Assembly: GCF_002260845.1 (NCBI RefSeq)
Contig: NZ_BEDT01000004.1
Location: 124,001 to 188,000 of the forward strand
Direction: 5' to 3'
Length of the DNA: 64,000 bases
Source: Pseudolactococcus reticulitermitis
GTDB taxonomy: Bacteria; Bacillota; Bacilli; Lactobacillales; Streptococcaceae
A model generated the notes under the pieces. That model saw only the letters and a program-made list of their open reading frames with translations, ran no database searches and was not told the origin of the DNA. A program made the translations under genes and the position numbers. Below, one piece after another: positions 35,279-44,563 of the stretch. Each line of letters opens with the position of its first letter. Position 1 is the stretch's first letter.

Positions 35279-36671
35279 ATTTTTGATGATAGTCTAGTTT
35301 TATTGGATGTTTGGCATCATCAGCTTCATCAATTTCACCATCACTACGCCCCCGCAAGTCCTTAGTAATCTTAAAGTAGCTAGGCACGAGGATAATGACA
35401 CTCCCAATCCAAGCGGCAGGACTTGAAAAGAGGACGCCAATCAAGCCGACGGTAACGAGGCTCAGCACGGAAACCCCAGCCCGCATGACAAGTTCTGCCA
35501 TGCCTGCTAAGGTCGGCACTAAACTGTTGCCATAGCCTTGAATGAAAGACCTCACAACGAAGAGAATGGCTAAAATCCAATAAAAGAGACCATTGACCAA
35601 GTAATACTCGAAAGCGAGGTGGATGATTTTCGTCTCGCTGTGGCTGATGAAAAGGCCGGAGAAGAAGCGGTTAAAGATGATGAGGCCGGCGGCAAAGACG
35701 ATGCCCCAGAGGACATCGATAATCACGGCGTGTTTGAGCCCGATGAGCATGCGCTTGTATTGGCGCGCACCGAAGTTTTGCGCGGTAAAGGTCGTCACGG
35801 CAAGGCCAAGACTAATCATGGGCAACATGGCCAGCTGATCAATCTGCCGACCAATGGCTTGCATGGCGACCACATCAGTTCCCAGTTTATTGAGTACGAT
35901 TTGCAAGGTCAGGCTACCGATGGCGATGATGCTAGACTGGAAACCCATGGGATAGCCAAGCGCGGCATGTTTGGTAATCTCTTTTTTGTCAAACTTAAAG
36001 TGCTGCTTGTGCAGATGGAGCATGGGTACTTTCAGCTTGATATAGATGACCAAAAAGACCACAGAGAAAGCCTGAGCGATAATCGTCGCAATCCCAGCCC
36101 CAAAGACATCAGCATGGAGACCGAGGATAAAGACGAACTCTAAAATAATATTGAGAATGGTCGAGATGATCAGGGCAATCAAAGGTGTCCGCGAGTCGCC
36201 TATCGCCCGTAGGACGTTGGAGAGGTAGTTAAACAGAACGGTAAAGACCATCCCGCCAAAGATAGCTTTCAGGAAGTCGTGAGCATCTGTGATGAGCTCA
36301 GGAGGCGTCTGCATAATCTCGAGCAAAGGTCGCGCCATGGTATAGGCGATGATGGTTAGAATCAGTGCCGTAATCAGCGTGAGAAAAAGGCCGATGGCAA
36401 AGGAGTGTTTGACACCGTCGGCGTCATTTGCGCCGAAGCGTTGAGAGATGATAATGGCAAAACCACTGGTAATCCCAATTGCAAAGCCCATAATCAAGAA
36501 ATTCAGGGCACTCGTCGCTCCAACGGCAGCAAAAGCCTCCTTGCCGAGGGTATGTCCAACGATAATGGCATCAATAAAGTTATAAAAAAGTTGGAATAAA
36601 TTACCCAGAAGCAATGGTAATGTGAAGAGCAGGATAACTTTTATCGGCTTGCCTTTGGTTAAATCTATCAT
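35277..36671 (-). CDS. MATE family efflux transporter
   Basis: 464 residues from ATG 36671 (MIDLTKGKPIKVILLFTLP), chosen because this is the usual N-terminus of the NorM/DinF-like group; a TTG 12 bp earlier would add MQLI. Twelve membrane helices, with the two halves joined near residue 230. MATE pumps export cationic drugs or metabolites using Na+ or H+ gradients. Neither start has a clear ribosome site, whereas a 7-codon frame upstream does. Stands alone on the minus strand. Confidence 0.9.
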   Translation of the reverse strand: MIDLTKGKPIKVILLFTLPLLLGNLFQLFYNFIDAIIVGHTLGKEAFAAVGATSALNFLIMGFAIGITSGFAIIISQRFGANDADGVKHSFAIGLFLTLITALILTIIAYTMARPLLEIMQTPPELITDAHDFLKAIFGGMVFTVLFNYLSNVLRAIGDSRTPLIALIISTILNIILEFVFILGLHADVFGAGIATIIAQAFSVVFLVIYIKLKVPMLHLHKQHFKFDKKEITKHAALGYPMGFQSSIIAIGSLTLQIVLNKLGTDVVAMQAIGRQIDQLAMLPMISLGLAVTTFTAQNFGARQYKRMLIGLKHAVIIDVLWGIVFAAGLIIFNRFFSGLFISHSETKIIHLAFEYYLVNGLFYWILAILFVVRSFIQGYGNSLVPTLAGMAELVMRAGVSVLSLVTVGLIGVLFSSPAAWIGSVIILVPSYFKITKDLRGRSDGEIDEADDAKHPIKLDYHQK

Positions 36672-36697
36672 GATAAGTTGCAAAATCTAGCTTGTTA

Positions 36698-36721
36698 TCA
36701 AAACAGCAGCTCACTTTGCAT
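36698..36721 (-). other. Possible 7-codon upstream frame of the MATE gene
   Basis: On the minus strand GAAAGGACG is followed by ATG and the frame MQSELLF-stop, ending 26 bases before the MATE ATG, which itself lacks a ribosome site. It could couple or regulate translation of the pump, or be chance. Confidence 0.3.
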
Positions 36722-36770
36722 CGTCCTTTCTTTTGAAACCGTTTTCTGTGTGACAGTTATAGTTTAACAC

Positions 36771-36799
36771 AAAAAGACGATTTCGCAAGAAATCGTCTC
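36771..36799 (-). terminator. Terminator of the cold-shock gene
   Basis: On the minus strand GACGATTTC-TTGC-GAAATCGTC followed by TTTTT. Confidence 0.93.
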
Positions 36800-36819
36800 G
36801 TGTTATGAGCAACTAATAA

Positions 36820-37017
36820 TTATTTAGTTACGTTGACAGCTTGTAAACCGCGAGCGCCATCTTCAACGTCGTAGTTGACTGCTTGACCTTCTTCAAGTGT
36901 TTTGAAACCGTCAGTTTGAATCGCTGAGAAATGTACGAAAACGTCTTTTCCGTCTTGACCAGTGATGAAACCGAAACCTTTTTCAGCGTTAAACCATTTA
37001 ACTGTACCTTGTGCCAT
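36820..37017 (-). CDS. Cold-shock protein (CspA family)
   Basis: 65 residues, complete. RNA-binding motifs RNP1 KGFGFI and RNP2 VFVHF are present, along with the start [10 protein letters not shown] typical of the family. It binds single-stranded RNA and acts as an RNA chaperone. Its leader carries the small hairpin GCCCC-CAA-GGGGC directly before the ribosome site GAAGGAG, which may tune translation with temperature. Confidence 0.97.
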   Translation of the reverse strand: MAQGTVKWFNAEKGFGFITGQDGKDVFVHFSAIQTDGFKTLEEGQAVNYDVEDGARGLQAVNVTK

Positions 37018-37031
37018 TTTGAATCTCCTTC

Positions 37032-37044
37032 GCCCCTTGGGGGC
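37032..37044 (-). promoter_or_regulatory. GC hairpin next to csp ribosome site
   Basis: On the minus strand GCCCC-CAA-GGGGC stands two bases before GAAGGAG. Cold-shock leaders often contain temperature-dependent structures; this one is short. Confidence 0.4.
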
Positions 37045-37133
37045 ATTTTAATTTTGTGTAATTCTGAAACTGCTTAGAAAGGATGAAACAAAATGAACCA
37101 AACTTTTTAAATCGTATACAAACTACTTCTTTA

Positions 37134-37142
37134 TGGTATCAT
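37134..37142 (+). promoter_or_regulatory. Extended -10, predicted leaderless start of cyclo-ligase gene
   Basis: TGG-TATCAT, with -10 at 37137-37142, ends 7 bases before ATG 37150. No ribosome site lies in between and no good -35 is seen. Confidence 0.55.
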
Positions 37143-37149
37143 AAAAGAT

Positions 37150-37665
37150 ATGAAAAAGAAAGCGGAAATTCGCAAAAAGATGAAATTGGCCTTAAAAACG
37201 TTTGATTCTTCTGACAAACAGAGGCAAACTCAGGCGATTATGACCCAATTTCTGGCATCAGACCTGTATCAGCAAGCAGAAACGATTGCAGCTTTCATGC
37301 CCATGTCTTTTGAATTTGACATGACAGGGCTTTTAGCAGATACGACCAAACGGCTTGTCATTCCTAAAACCTTGCCCCAGCGACAGATGATTTTCACGGA
37401 TTATGATGAAAATGCGCTTTTTCTCACGCCTTTTGGTGTTAGAGAGAGCAAGTCTGATATTGCAGTCACCCCAGATTTGATTATCGTGCCAGGTTTGGCG
37501 TGGACAGCTGACGGTTACCGTATCGGCTATGGTGGTGGTTATTATGATCGCTACTTGGCTGATTTTACAGGTCAAACGGTCAGTTTTGTTTATGATTTTC
37601 AGATGCTTCCTACCATAGAAAGAAACAAGTTCGATATCCCAGTCAGACACATTTTTAAGGTATAA
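37150..37665 (+). CDS. 5-formyltetrahydrofolate cyclo-ligase
   Basis: 171 residues. N-terminal KKKAEIRKKMK and the conserved C-terminal loop YRIGYGGGYYDRYL define the family. It converts 5-formyl-THF to 5,10-methenyl-THF with ATP, returning folate to the active pool. Seven bases lie between its stop and the rhomboid ATG; this 3' end and the rhomboid gene are adjacent as in many Firmicutes. Confidence 0.95.
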   Translation: MKKKAEIRKKMKLALKTFDSSDKQRQTQAIMTQFLASDLYQQAETIAAFMPMSFEFDMTGLLADTTKRLVIPKTLPQRQMIFTDYDENALFLTPFGVRESKSDIAVTPDLIIVPGLAWTADGYRIGYGGGYYDRYLADFTGQTVSFVYDFQMLPTIERNKFDIPVRHIFKV

Positions 37666-37666
37666 T
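37661..37666 (+). promoter_or_regulatory. -10 box, predicted leaderless start of rhomboid gene
   Basis: TATAAT ends 6 bases before ATG 37673 and overlaps the stop codon of the previous gene. There is no TG extension and no good -35, so this is weaker than the other cases. Confidence 0.4.
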
Positions 37667-37672
37667 AAAAGC

Positions 37673-38356
37673 ATGACTAATTTTCAAAAAGAATTCCGTC
37701 GCTATCCGGCGACTTATAGTTTAGCAGCCATCACGCTCGGGGTCTGGCTCTCCCAGTTTTTGGCAAATGGTGCACAGGCGACAGATTTCATCAACCTCTT
37801 TCATTTCGGTGCCTTGTTTGGCCCAGATATTATTGAGCATCCTAGCCATATTTGGCGGCTGGTAACGCCGATTTTTGTTCATATCGGATGGGAACATTTT
37901 TTGCTCAACTTTTTTTCGCTGATTTTTATCGGTCGGCAGATTGAAGGTGTGTTTAGTAGCCGCCGATTTTTTGCCATCTATCTCCTATCTGGCATCTATG
38001 GTAACATCTTAACCTTCTTCATTCATCCAGATACTTTGTCAGCGGGGGCATCCACCTCCCTTTTCGGTATCTTTGCGGCTATGGCAATGTTGGGCTATCT
38101 GACTAAAAATCCTTCTTTTCAGGCAGTCGGCAAGCAATTTGCGATTTTAATTATTGCCAATTTGGCGATTAATCTCTTTCAGCCAGGCGTTAGTATGATC
38201 GGTCACATCGGTGGTGCACTTGGCGGTGTCCTGTTGGCTGCGCCTTTTGCCCCGAAAATCTTACAGTCTAAGATTTCAGAGACACAGAAAATAACATTTT
38301 TCGCCATCTACCTTGTATCAGCGGTCTTAATGGTTGTGCTCACGATTATGGGCTAA
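37673..38356 (+). CDS. Rhomboid family intramembrane serine protease
   Basis: 227 residues with six to seven membrane helices. Catalytic Ser lies in GASTSLFG (about residue 125) and catalytic His in HIGGALGG (about 180), the rhomboid dyad; the first loop has WRLVTPIFVHIGWEHFLLN, also conserved. It cleaves substrates inside the membrane. The gene has a TATAAT right before its ATG and no ribosome site. Confidence 0.94.
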   Translation: MTNFQKEFRRYPATYSLAAITLGVWLSQFLANGAQATDFINLFHFGALFGPDIIEHPSHIWRLVTPIFVHIGWEHFLLNFFSLIFIGRQIEGVFSSRRFFAIYLLSGIYGNILTFFIHPDTLSAGASTSLFGIFAAMAMLGYLTKNPSFQAVGKQFAILIIANLAINLFQPGVSMIGHIGGALGGVLLAAPFAPKILQSKISETQKITFFAIYLVSAVLMVVLTIMG

Positions 38357-38386
38357 CTTGATTTTAAATGGATGACTTAACAAAAA

Positions 38387-38418
38387 CGACGTAAACCAGG
38401 AGTTGCGTCGCTTTTTTT
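38387..38418 (+). terminator. Terminator of the rhomboid unit
   Basis: CGACGTAA pairs with TTGCGTCG (one G-U), then CTTTTTTT. Confidence 0.85.
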
Positions 38419-38492
38419 GAATCAGATGAGGAGAAGCATCCCTAAAATTTACCTTGTGAATAAAATAATTAATAGTTTTGTTTGTAAAACGC

Positions 38493-38550
38493 TTGCAAAA
38501 ATGAAAATTAAATGATATTATATTGGTATAGACCACTGAAAGCGTTTGCT
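38493..38550 (+). promoter_or_regulatory. PTS operon promoter with two cre-like sites
   Basis: TTGCAA (38493-38498), 17-bp spacer, TATTAT (38516-38521). A cre-like site read on the minus strand (TTGCAAGCGTTTT) covers the -35. A near-perfect cre, CTGAAAGCGTTTGCT (38536-38550), lies at about +8 to +22. CcpA should block this promoter in glucose. Confidence 0.75.
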
Positions 38551-38863
38551 GAAAAGGTCGAGATACAGTGTTATCTGAGTTGCCTAACAATCGTTAAAAA
38601 CTATATGATATTGTATCGAAAAATTAATTGGGTGTCGGTCATGATGATTGATTGTATACGTTGGATACCGGTATATAGGGCTTCTAGCTTCGTTTTCTGT
38701 TGCATTTATAACTATATATTTTTATTCAAAAAATGCTTGCAAAATATTATGTTCCATGTTAATATAATTGAGTAGGTGATTTGTATGCGGTTTCAAAAAA
38801 ACATGACAAGTTATCCACGTATTTATTTTATTGTTAGAAAAATTTATCGAAGAAAGGAGAAAC
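38551..38863 (+). other. Long leader of the PTS operon
   Basis: This 313-base leader lies before the IIA gene. GATACAGTGTTAT pairs with ATGATATTGTATC (38562-38617, G-U pairs allowed), a 13-bp hairpin. A possible second promoter lies at about 38739 (TTGCAA with TAATAT). No T-run follows the hairpin, so antitermination by a BglG-type protein cannot be claimed. Confidence 0.45.
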
Positions 38864-39184
38864 ATGGACGACGCACAGATGGCAGTCATTATGCCTTTGA
38901 TTATGTATGGTGGAGAAGCGAAATCTTCAGCAGTTGAAGCGATTCGTGCAGCTAAAGAAGGCAACTTCGAAAAAGCTGATGAACGTATCGAAGCAGCTAG
39001 CAAAGCAATCGTGGAAGCCCACCATGGTCAAACGGAATTATTGACTAAGGCTGCAAATGGTGAAGATGTACCGGTATCTATTTACATGGTACATGCCCAA
39101 GACCATTTGATGACAGGTATTGCATTCGTTGATTTGGCAAAAGAAATCATCGAATTATACAAAGTTGTTAAAAATGAAAAATAA
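38864..39184 (+). CDS. PTS lactose/cellobiose-type IIA component
   Basis: 106 residues from ATG 38864 (ribosome site AAAGGAG). The LacF/CelC-type three-helix fold is clear: MPLIMYGGEAKSSAVEAI, EAHHGQTELLT and the phosphorylated His in VHAQDHLMTGI. It carries phosphate from HPr to the IIB component. A IIC gene follows after 83 bp, but no IIB gene lies in the window, so IIB must come from elsewhere, as with ptcBA-type systems. Confidence 0.93.
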   Translation: MDDAQMAVIMPLIMYGGEAKSSAVEAIRAAKEGNFEKADERIEAASKAIVEAHHGQTELLTKAANGEDVPVSIYMVHAQDHLMTGIAFVDLAKEIIELYKVVKNEK

Positions 39185-39267
39185 TGCTGACAAGCTGTCA
39201 CGTTTATTTTAATTTTAGGAAATTTGATTAAGGCTTAACCCTTAATCGTAAAAGGAAGGAATTATTT

Positions 39268-40713
39268 ATGAATGCATTGCAACAGTGGATGGAGAAACAT
39301 CTCGTCCCAGTAGCGGCTAAAATTGGCTCGCAAAAACATTTAGTTGCTCTTCGTGATTCGTTCGTTGGGATGTTGCCAGCGACGATGGTAGGGGCGATGG
39401 CAACATTGGTATCAGTACTGATTGGTACCGTACCAAGTGCCGTCCAACAATTTGTTCAACGTAGCGCTTCTGATGGCTCTTGGACACTTTCGGACAAACC
39501 AGTTTTTGAACAAATCGCTGGTATTTCAGGCCTTGTCAGCCAAGGGACATTGACAATTATCGGTCTTATTTTCGCTTTTTCATGGGGTTATAACCTGTCA
39601 AAAGCTTACAAAGTCAATGAACTCGCAGGTGGTATCGTAGGGGTTGCAGCTCTCGTTTCAGGTCTGCCAAACATTATCGGTATCGCAACAGCTGGCCTTT
39701 CTGAAAAAGCAATGGAAACTGTTAATGCCAACATTGCTGCGCAAGGGATTGCAACTTGGAAAATGGGTCTTTCAGCAGGCCAATTGGACGCTGGTGCTTA
39801 CTTCACTGTTATCATCATGGGTGCCCTTGCCGTTATCCTTTATGCAAAATTGATGCTTGCTGATATCACTATCAAAATGCCAGATTCAGTACCACCAGCA
39901 GTCTCTAAAGCTTTCTTGGCCATCATCCCAACAATCGTTGCGGTTTATGTTGTGTCAATCATTTACTACTTCATCAAAGTATGGACTGGTAACGACTTAA
40001 TCTTCTTGATCAGCAAATACATCGCTGAGCCATTCCAAGCCTTGTCACAATCTATCGTTTCAGTATTGATCGTGACGTTCTTCGTCTCACTCTTCTGGTT
40101 CTTCGGTATCCACGGGACAAACGTATTGGGCGCTGTACTCGATGGTATCTGGCAACCACTTCAACTTGCTAACAATGAAGTTTACAGCAAAGTTGGTTTG
40201 CAAGGGGTTAAAGACCTCATTGCTAAAGGTGCAACAGACAAAGCACACGCTGTCGATGGTAAATTCGTTACCCTCTGGGTACGTGGGTCATGGGATGCCT
40301 TTGCATGGTTTGGTGGTACTGCCGGTACAATCACACTGATCATTGCCATTCTTTGGTTCTCTAAACGTGAAGACTACAAAACAGTTGCGAAACTTTCTAT
40401 CGCACCAGGTCTCTTCAACATCAATGAACCAGTTATGTTCGGTATGCCGTTGGTATTGAACTCACTCTTCTTTATCCCACTTTTACTTGCACCAATGGTA
40501 TCAGTAACCATTGCCTATGTCGCAACTGCATTGCACTTGGTTTCACCAGTTGTCTTGCCAGTGCCATGGGTAACACCACCATTTATCAATGCCTTCATGG
40601 CAACTGGTTTCGACTGGCGCGCAATCGTTGTAACAGCAGTTACATTCGTCGCATCATTCGCAATCTGGTTCCCATTTGTAATCGCAGCGAACGCAATGGA
40701 AGAAGAAGCTTAA
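39268..40713 (+). CDS. PTS cellobiose-type IIC permease
   Basis: 481 residues. Membrane-embedded sugar permease of the CelB type. Conserved features are FWFFGIHGTNVLG (about residues 271-283), the C-terminal NINEPVMFGMP with the catalytic Glu, and VTPPFINAF. About ten membrane helices. It moves and phosphorylates beta-glucosides such as cellobiose with IIA and IIB. The phospho-sugar would be split by the GH1 enzyme at 41761. AAGGAAGG lies before ATG. Confidence 0.95.
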   Translation: MNALQQWMEKHLVPVAAKIGSQKHLVALRDSFVGMLPATMVGAMATLVSVLIGTVPSAVQQFVQRSASDGSWTLSDKPVFEQIAGISGLVSQGTLTIIGLIFAFSWGYNLSKAYKVNELAGGIVGVAALVSGLPNIIGIATAGLSEKAMETVNANIAAQGIATWKMGLSAGQLDAGAYFTVIIMGALAVILYAKLMLADITIKMPDSVPPAVSKAFLAIIPTIVAVYVVSIIYYFIKVWTGNDLIFLISKYIAEPFQALSQSIVSVLIVTFFVSLFWFFGIHGTNVLGAVLDGIWQPLQLANNEVYSKVGLQGVKDLIAKGATDKAHAVDGKFVTLWVRGSWDAFAWFGGTAGTITLIIAILWFSKREDYKTVAKLSIAPGLFNINEPVMFGMPLVLNSLFFIPLLLAPMVSVTIAYVATALHLVSPVVLPVPWVTPPFINAFMATGFDWRAIVVTAVTFVASFAIWFPFVIAANAMEEEA

Positions 40714-40747
40714 GATAAGTCTCACTTTGTTGAGCTTATGCTCGAAG

Positions 40748-40771
40748 AAGACGGCGAAAGTCGTCTTTTTC
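40748..40771 (+). terminator. Terminator of PTS operon
   Basis: AAGACGGC-GAAA-GTCGTCTT followed by TTT. Confidence 0.8.
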
Positions 40772-40832
40772 TATTAAAAATGATAAAATAGTATGATAGT
40801 GTATTATATCTACAAAAAGAAAGAGGTATCAC

Positions 40833-41039
40833 ATGATCGTCGTAAATATGGCAATGAAACAAGATGATGTTATCGCAATTTTAGAGGCAAATGGCTATAA
40901 GTTTGTAGAGAAAAAAGGCATTCGTCTCTTTTTCGAAGTAGCTGGTGATTTGGCAGCGAAAGCAACAGAAGCTAAAACGCTAATTAAAGCGCAACCGTGG
41001 GGCATGGCGCTGTACTTCAACGTAGAGGTGGTTAAATAA
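40833..41039 (+). CDS. Small conserved-looking protein of unknown function
   Basis: 68 residues, not recognised. No signal peptide or membrane helix; a mixed alpha/beta pattern (IVVNMAMKQDDVIAILEANGYKFV). AAAGAGG lies before ATG. The stop overlaps the next start (TAATG), and that gene's stop overlaps the DUF3284 start, so the three are one tightly coupled unit placed between the PTS genes and the phospho-beta-glucosidase. Confidence 0.72.
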   Translation: MIVVNMAMKQDDVIAILEANGYKFVEKKGIRLFFEVAGDLAAKATEAKTLIKAQPWGMALYFNVEVVK

Positions 41040-41215
41040 TGTTGCAAAAATGGGGATGGGCTTTCATCAGTTTAGCCTTGCTAATTTTTATCTCAACGCT
41101 GCAAGGCAAAGGCGTCTTTTTGATTGTCAGCATTTTGTTGTTCGCGCTTGGCCTTGGCATGGTCATTGTGGGTGGTAAAAAAGATAAATCAGATCAAAAC
41201 GGAGAGCCTAAGTAA
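41039..41215 (+). CDS. Small membrane protein, 58 residues
   Basis: The 58-residue frame starts at ATG 41039, overlapping the previous stop by one base, and its TAA overlaps the next ATG by one base. It has two hydrophobic helices (WGWAFISLALLIFIS and VFLIVSILLFALGLGMVIV) and a charged tail, KKDKSDQNGEPK. TAATG overlaps on both sides strongly support that it is translated. Function unknown. Confidence 0.78.
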   Translation: MLQKWGWAFISLALLIFISTLQGKGVFLIVSILLFALGLGMVIVGGKKDKSDQNGEPK

Positions 41216-41643
41216 TGGAAATTATCAGAACCTTAAAGGTACCGCGCCAATTTATTTTTGATAAAATAATCGAATCTGGTCTCTATGATATCGAAAAAAA
41301 TACGGGTAAGCGGCCTAAAATCTCAAGTTTGACTGGCTTTGAATACAAGAAAAAATTTGGTGCCAAACAAAATCAGGCAGGTAGAATCATCTTTGATGAC
41401 GTGCTAGAGCCTTCAGTCTATGCGTTTACAACAAAGACGATTAGAAATACGTTTGTGACACGTTGGGAATTGCACAAGATTGATGACACGACAACGGAAG
41501 TTGTCATTTCAGAAACACTGGAATCACACGGATTCTTCCAAAATCTCAATGATATGATGATGCAAATTGGTCTGGGCTGGCTTAAAAAACGTCAAATGAA
41601 AGCTATCTTGAATAACATTCTCGCAGCTTATAATGGTAAATAA
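41215..41643 (+). CDS. DUF3284 family protein
   Basis: 142 residues. The sequence pattern (MEIIRTLKVPRQFIFDKII, a central beta-rich part and LESHGFFQNLNDMMMQIGL) fits the DUF3284 family, commonly found beside cellobiose/lactose PTS genes in lactic acid bacteria. A role in handling the incoming sugar is inferred only from that context. Translationally coupled to the small membrane protein upstream; terminator downstream. Confidence 0.78.
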   Translation: MEIIRTLKVPRQFIFDKIIESGLYDIEKNTGKRPKISSLTGFEYKKKFGAKQNQAGRIIFDDVLEPSVYAFTTKTIRNTFVTRWELHKIDDTTTEVVISETLESHGFFQNLNDMMMQIGLGWLKKRQMKAILNNILAAYNGK

Positions 41644-41685
41644 TAATATATATAGTTTTATGCGTGTTTATTATTTAAAAATAAG

Positions 41686-41732
41686 AAAAAAGTCAACCAA
41701 TAGTTGACTTTTTCTGTAAATAACTATATACT
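41686..41732 (+). promoter_or_regulatory. Terminator fused to the promoter of the GH1 gene
   Basis: Terminator: AAAAAAGTCAAC-CAATA-GTTGACTTTTT (41685-41713). Its 3' arm is also the -35 TTGACT (41704-41709), 17 bp before TATACT (41727-41732), which drives the phospho-beta-glucosidase gene. Confidence 0.8.
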
Positions 41733-41742
41733 TTAACTATAA

Positions 41743-43218
<1,476 letters not shown>

Positions 43219-43221
43219 AAC

Positions 43222-43252
43222 AAAAAAGAGTTCTCATCAGAACTCTTTTTTT
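43222..43252 (+). terminator. Terminator of the GH1 gene
   Basis: AAAAAAGAGTTCT-CATC-AGAACTCTTTTTT. Confidence 0.95.
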
Positions 43253-43290
43253 GTAGTTGAGACCCCGAAAGATTTATCTGGGCCATCATC

Positions 43291-43939
43291 TTATGGCGTC
43301 TCTTGATTGAAAATTTCTGTTGCTTGTGAGATGCGTTGATTATATTCAAGAATTTGCTTGTACTCTTCTTTAGATAACTCTTGATGAATATCAAGAAGCC
43401 GTGCTAGCATTTCTAAACGCCATGTTGACAAAGTGATAATTTCATCATTAACTTCGATATCGTAAGGATCTTGTTCAAAAACCTCCACCAAGTTTTCATA
43501 GTCATCGGCAAGTATCCCATAGAGAGTTAAAAATTCTTCAGGCGTCATCTCTTTAATCGGTTTATAGGGCAAATTATCTATCTTGAGATCATAACTCATG
43601 GCAGGCTTTGCCTCTGGTTCAATCTTACTGATTAAATAGAAGGTGCCAATCGTAATGACAAGACTGAGGACAATGGTCAGACCGCCCAGAACGATGCCGA
43701 CAATCGGAAAATATTTACTGATATTTTGACGGTTAGCCTTGACAAGGCAAACCGTCAAAAATAATCGCTAAAATCCCCATCACAATTGAGATGAGATTAA
43801 TAAAGGGAATCCAGCTACCAAGGATAGCAAGAATACCTAAAACTAGGGCAGCGATAGACAAACCAGTTGCGTGTGGGGTTGTAGTTGGTATTGTTGCTTG
43901 ATCCAGATAATTCTGTTGATTTGAAAAATTGTCAGACAT
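43291..43939 (-). pseudogene. DUF4190-like membrane protein, frameshifted
   Basis: The first frame (ATG 43939) gives a polar N-terminus and a hydrophobic helix ending LISIVMGILAIIF, then runs to a stop after five odd residues. A second frame overlaps it and continues LVKANRQNISKYFPIVGIVLGGLTIVLSLVI and a 120-residue acidic outer domain. Taking one T out of the TTTTT run near 43755 joins them into a single DUF4190-like protein of about 215 residues with two membrane helices. It is therefore broken by a +1 insertion in a T-run, or the run is miscalled. Confidence 0.72.
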
Positions 43940-44095
43940 TTTTTTCCTTTTCAGAGATTTTAGGGGAGAGAAAATGAGTAAGTTTTCATAAGTTGAAAGT
44001 GTTTTTTCAGGTCAATCCATCGTCTACCTAGATTTAAGAAAGTGAACGACTATTTAAGTTATTATAACATATTTTGATTTATTTTAAAAATAGTT

Positions 44096-44133
44096 ATGCA
44101 ACCGCTTTCTTTTTAGGCGGATGTATGTTATAA
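44096..44133 (+). promoter_or_regulatory. cre site and promoter of the pullulanase leader
   Basis: ATGCAACCGCTTTCT (44096-44110) is a full match to the cre consensus. 18 bp further is an extended -10, TG-T-TATAAA (44128-44133). The same cre/extended -10 arrangement occurs at 50879-50917. Confidence 0.75.
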
Positions 44134-44391
44134 ATAAGAGTAGAGAAAATAGGGGATATAAATGATGATCAGGATGGATAGCCTTGACTGTGTCAAATCG
44201 GTACGGCTAAGTTGTTCTTCTGATTCGGAGTCTTAAGTTAGTGAAACAAGGCTGAATGCCTTTGTTATCTATAAGGTTTAGGAAGTTTTTGAAAGGAGTG
44301 ATACCAATAATTGATGAGGCTTGTTGCGTGAAACAAGTCCTAAGGAAAAGATGTCTTTTGCAAATTTGCATCTGTGAAATGCTGGACGTTT

Positions 44392-44406
44392 ATGCAAACG
44401 TTTGCG
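44392..44406 (+). promoter_or_regulatory. Downstream cre site in the pullulanase leader
   Basis: ATGCAAACGTTTGCG matches cre at 14 of 15 positions. It lies about 260 bases after the promoter, where CcpA would act as a roadblock. Confidence 0.7.
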
Positions 44407-44480
44407 TTTAAAAAGGGGAGGTGATCTATTTGGCGGTAAAATGACACAATCGCTTTCAGAATTTATTTACTTTTAACAAA

Positions 44481-44535
44481 CTGCCGGCGTTTCGGCGCCT
44501 TGGTGTTAGGAAAAGCATGTGACACACCGAGGCAG
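44481..44535 (+). promoter_or_regulatory. Three-arm RNA structure before pullulanase
   Basis: Outer stem CTGCC/GGCAG encloses a small GGCG/CGCC hairpin and a 9-bp stem CCTTGGTGT/ACACCGAGG (one G-U). It ends about 20 bases before the ribosome site AAGGGAG. No T-run follows, so translation or stability control is more likely than termination. Confidence 0.5.
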
Positions 44536-44563
44536 TCGCTCAACATCTTAATAAGGGAGAAAG

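Larger units (their letters stand above)
44134..44563 (+). other. Long structured leader of pullulanase with small peptide frames
   Basis: This is about 420 bases of untranslated RNA. GAAAGGAGTGATACCA (about 44291) is followed by a frame reading I-I-D-E-A-C-C-V from ATA 44307, like the MTDDDCCA peptide at 51088. An alternative is ATG 44314 with five codons. A cre lies at 44392-44406. A second ribosome site, GGGGAGGTG, precedes TTG 44430 (MAVK-stop) overlapping ATG 44441 (11 codons). A three-arm structure sits just before the pullulanase ribosome site (44481-44535). Confidence 0.5.

Noticed and set aside
35619-36143. Plus-strand open frame of 174 codons opposite the MATE gene
   Set aside because: The Asp/His-rich product lacks family signature and SD; the minus-strand frame encodes twelve clear membrane helices.
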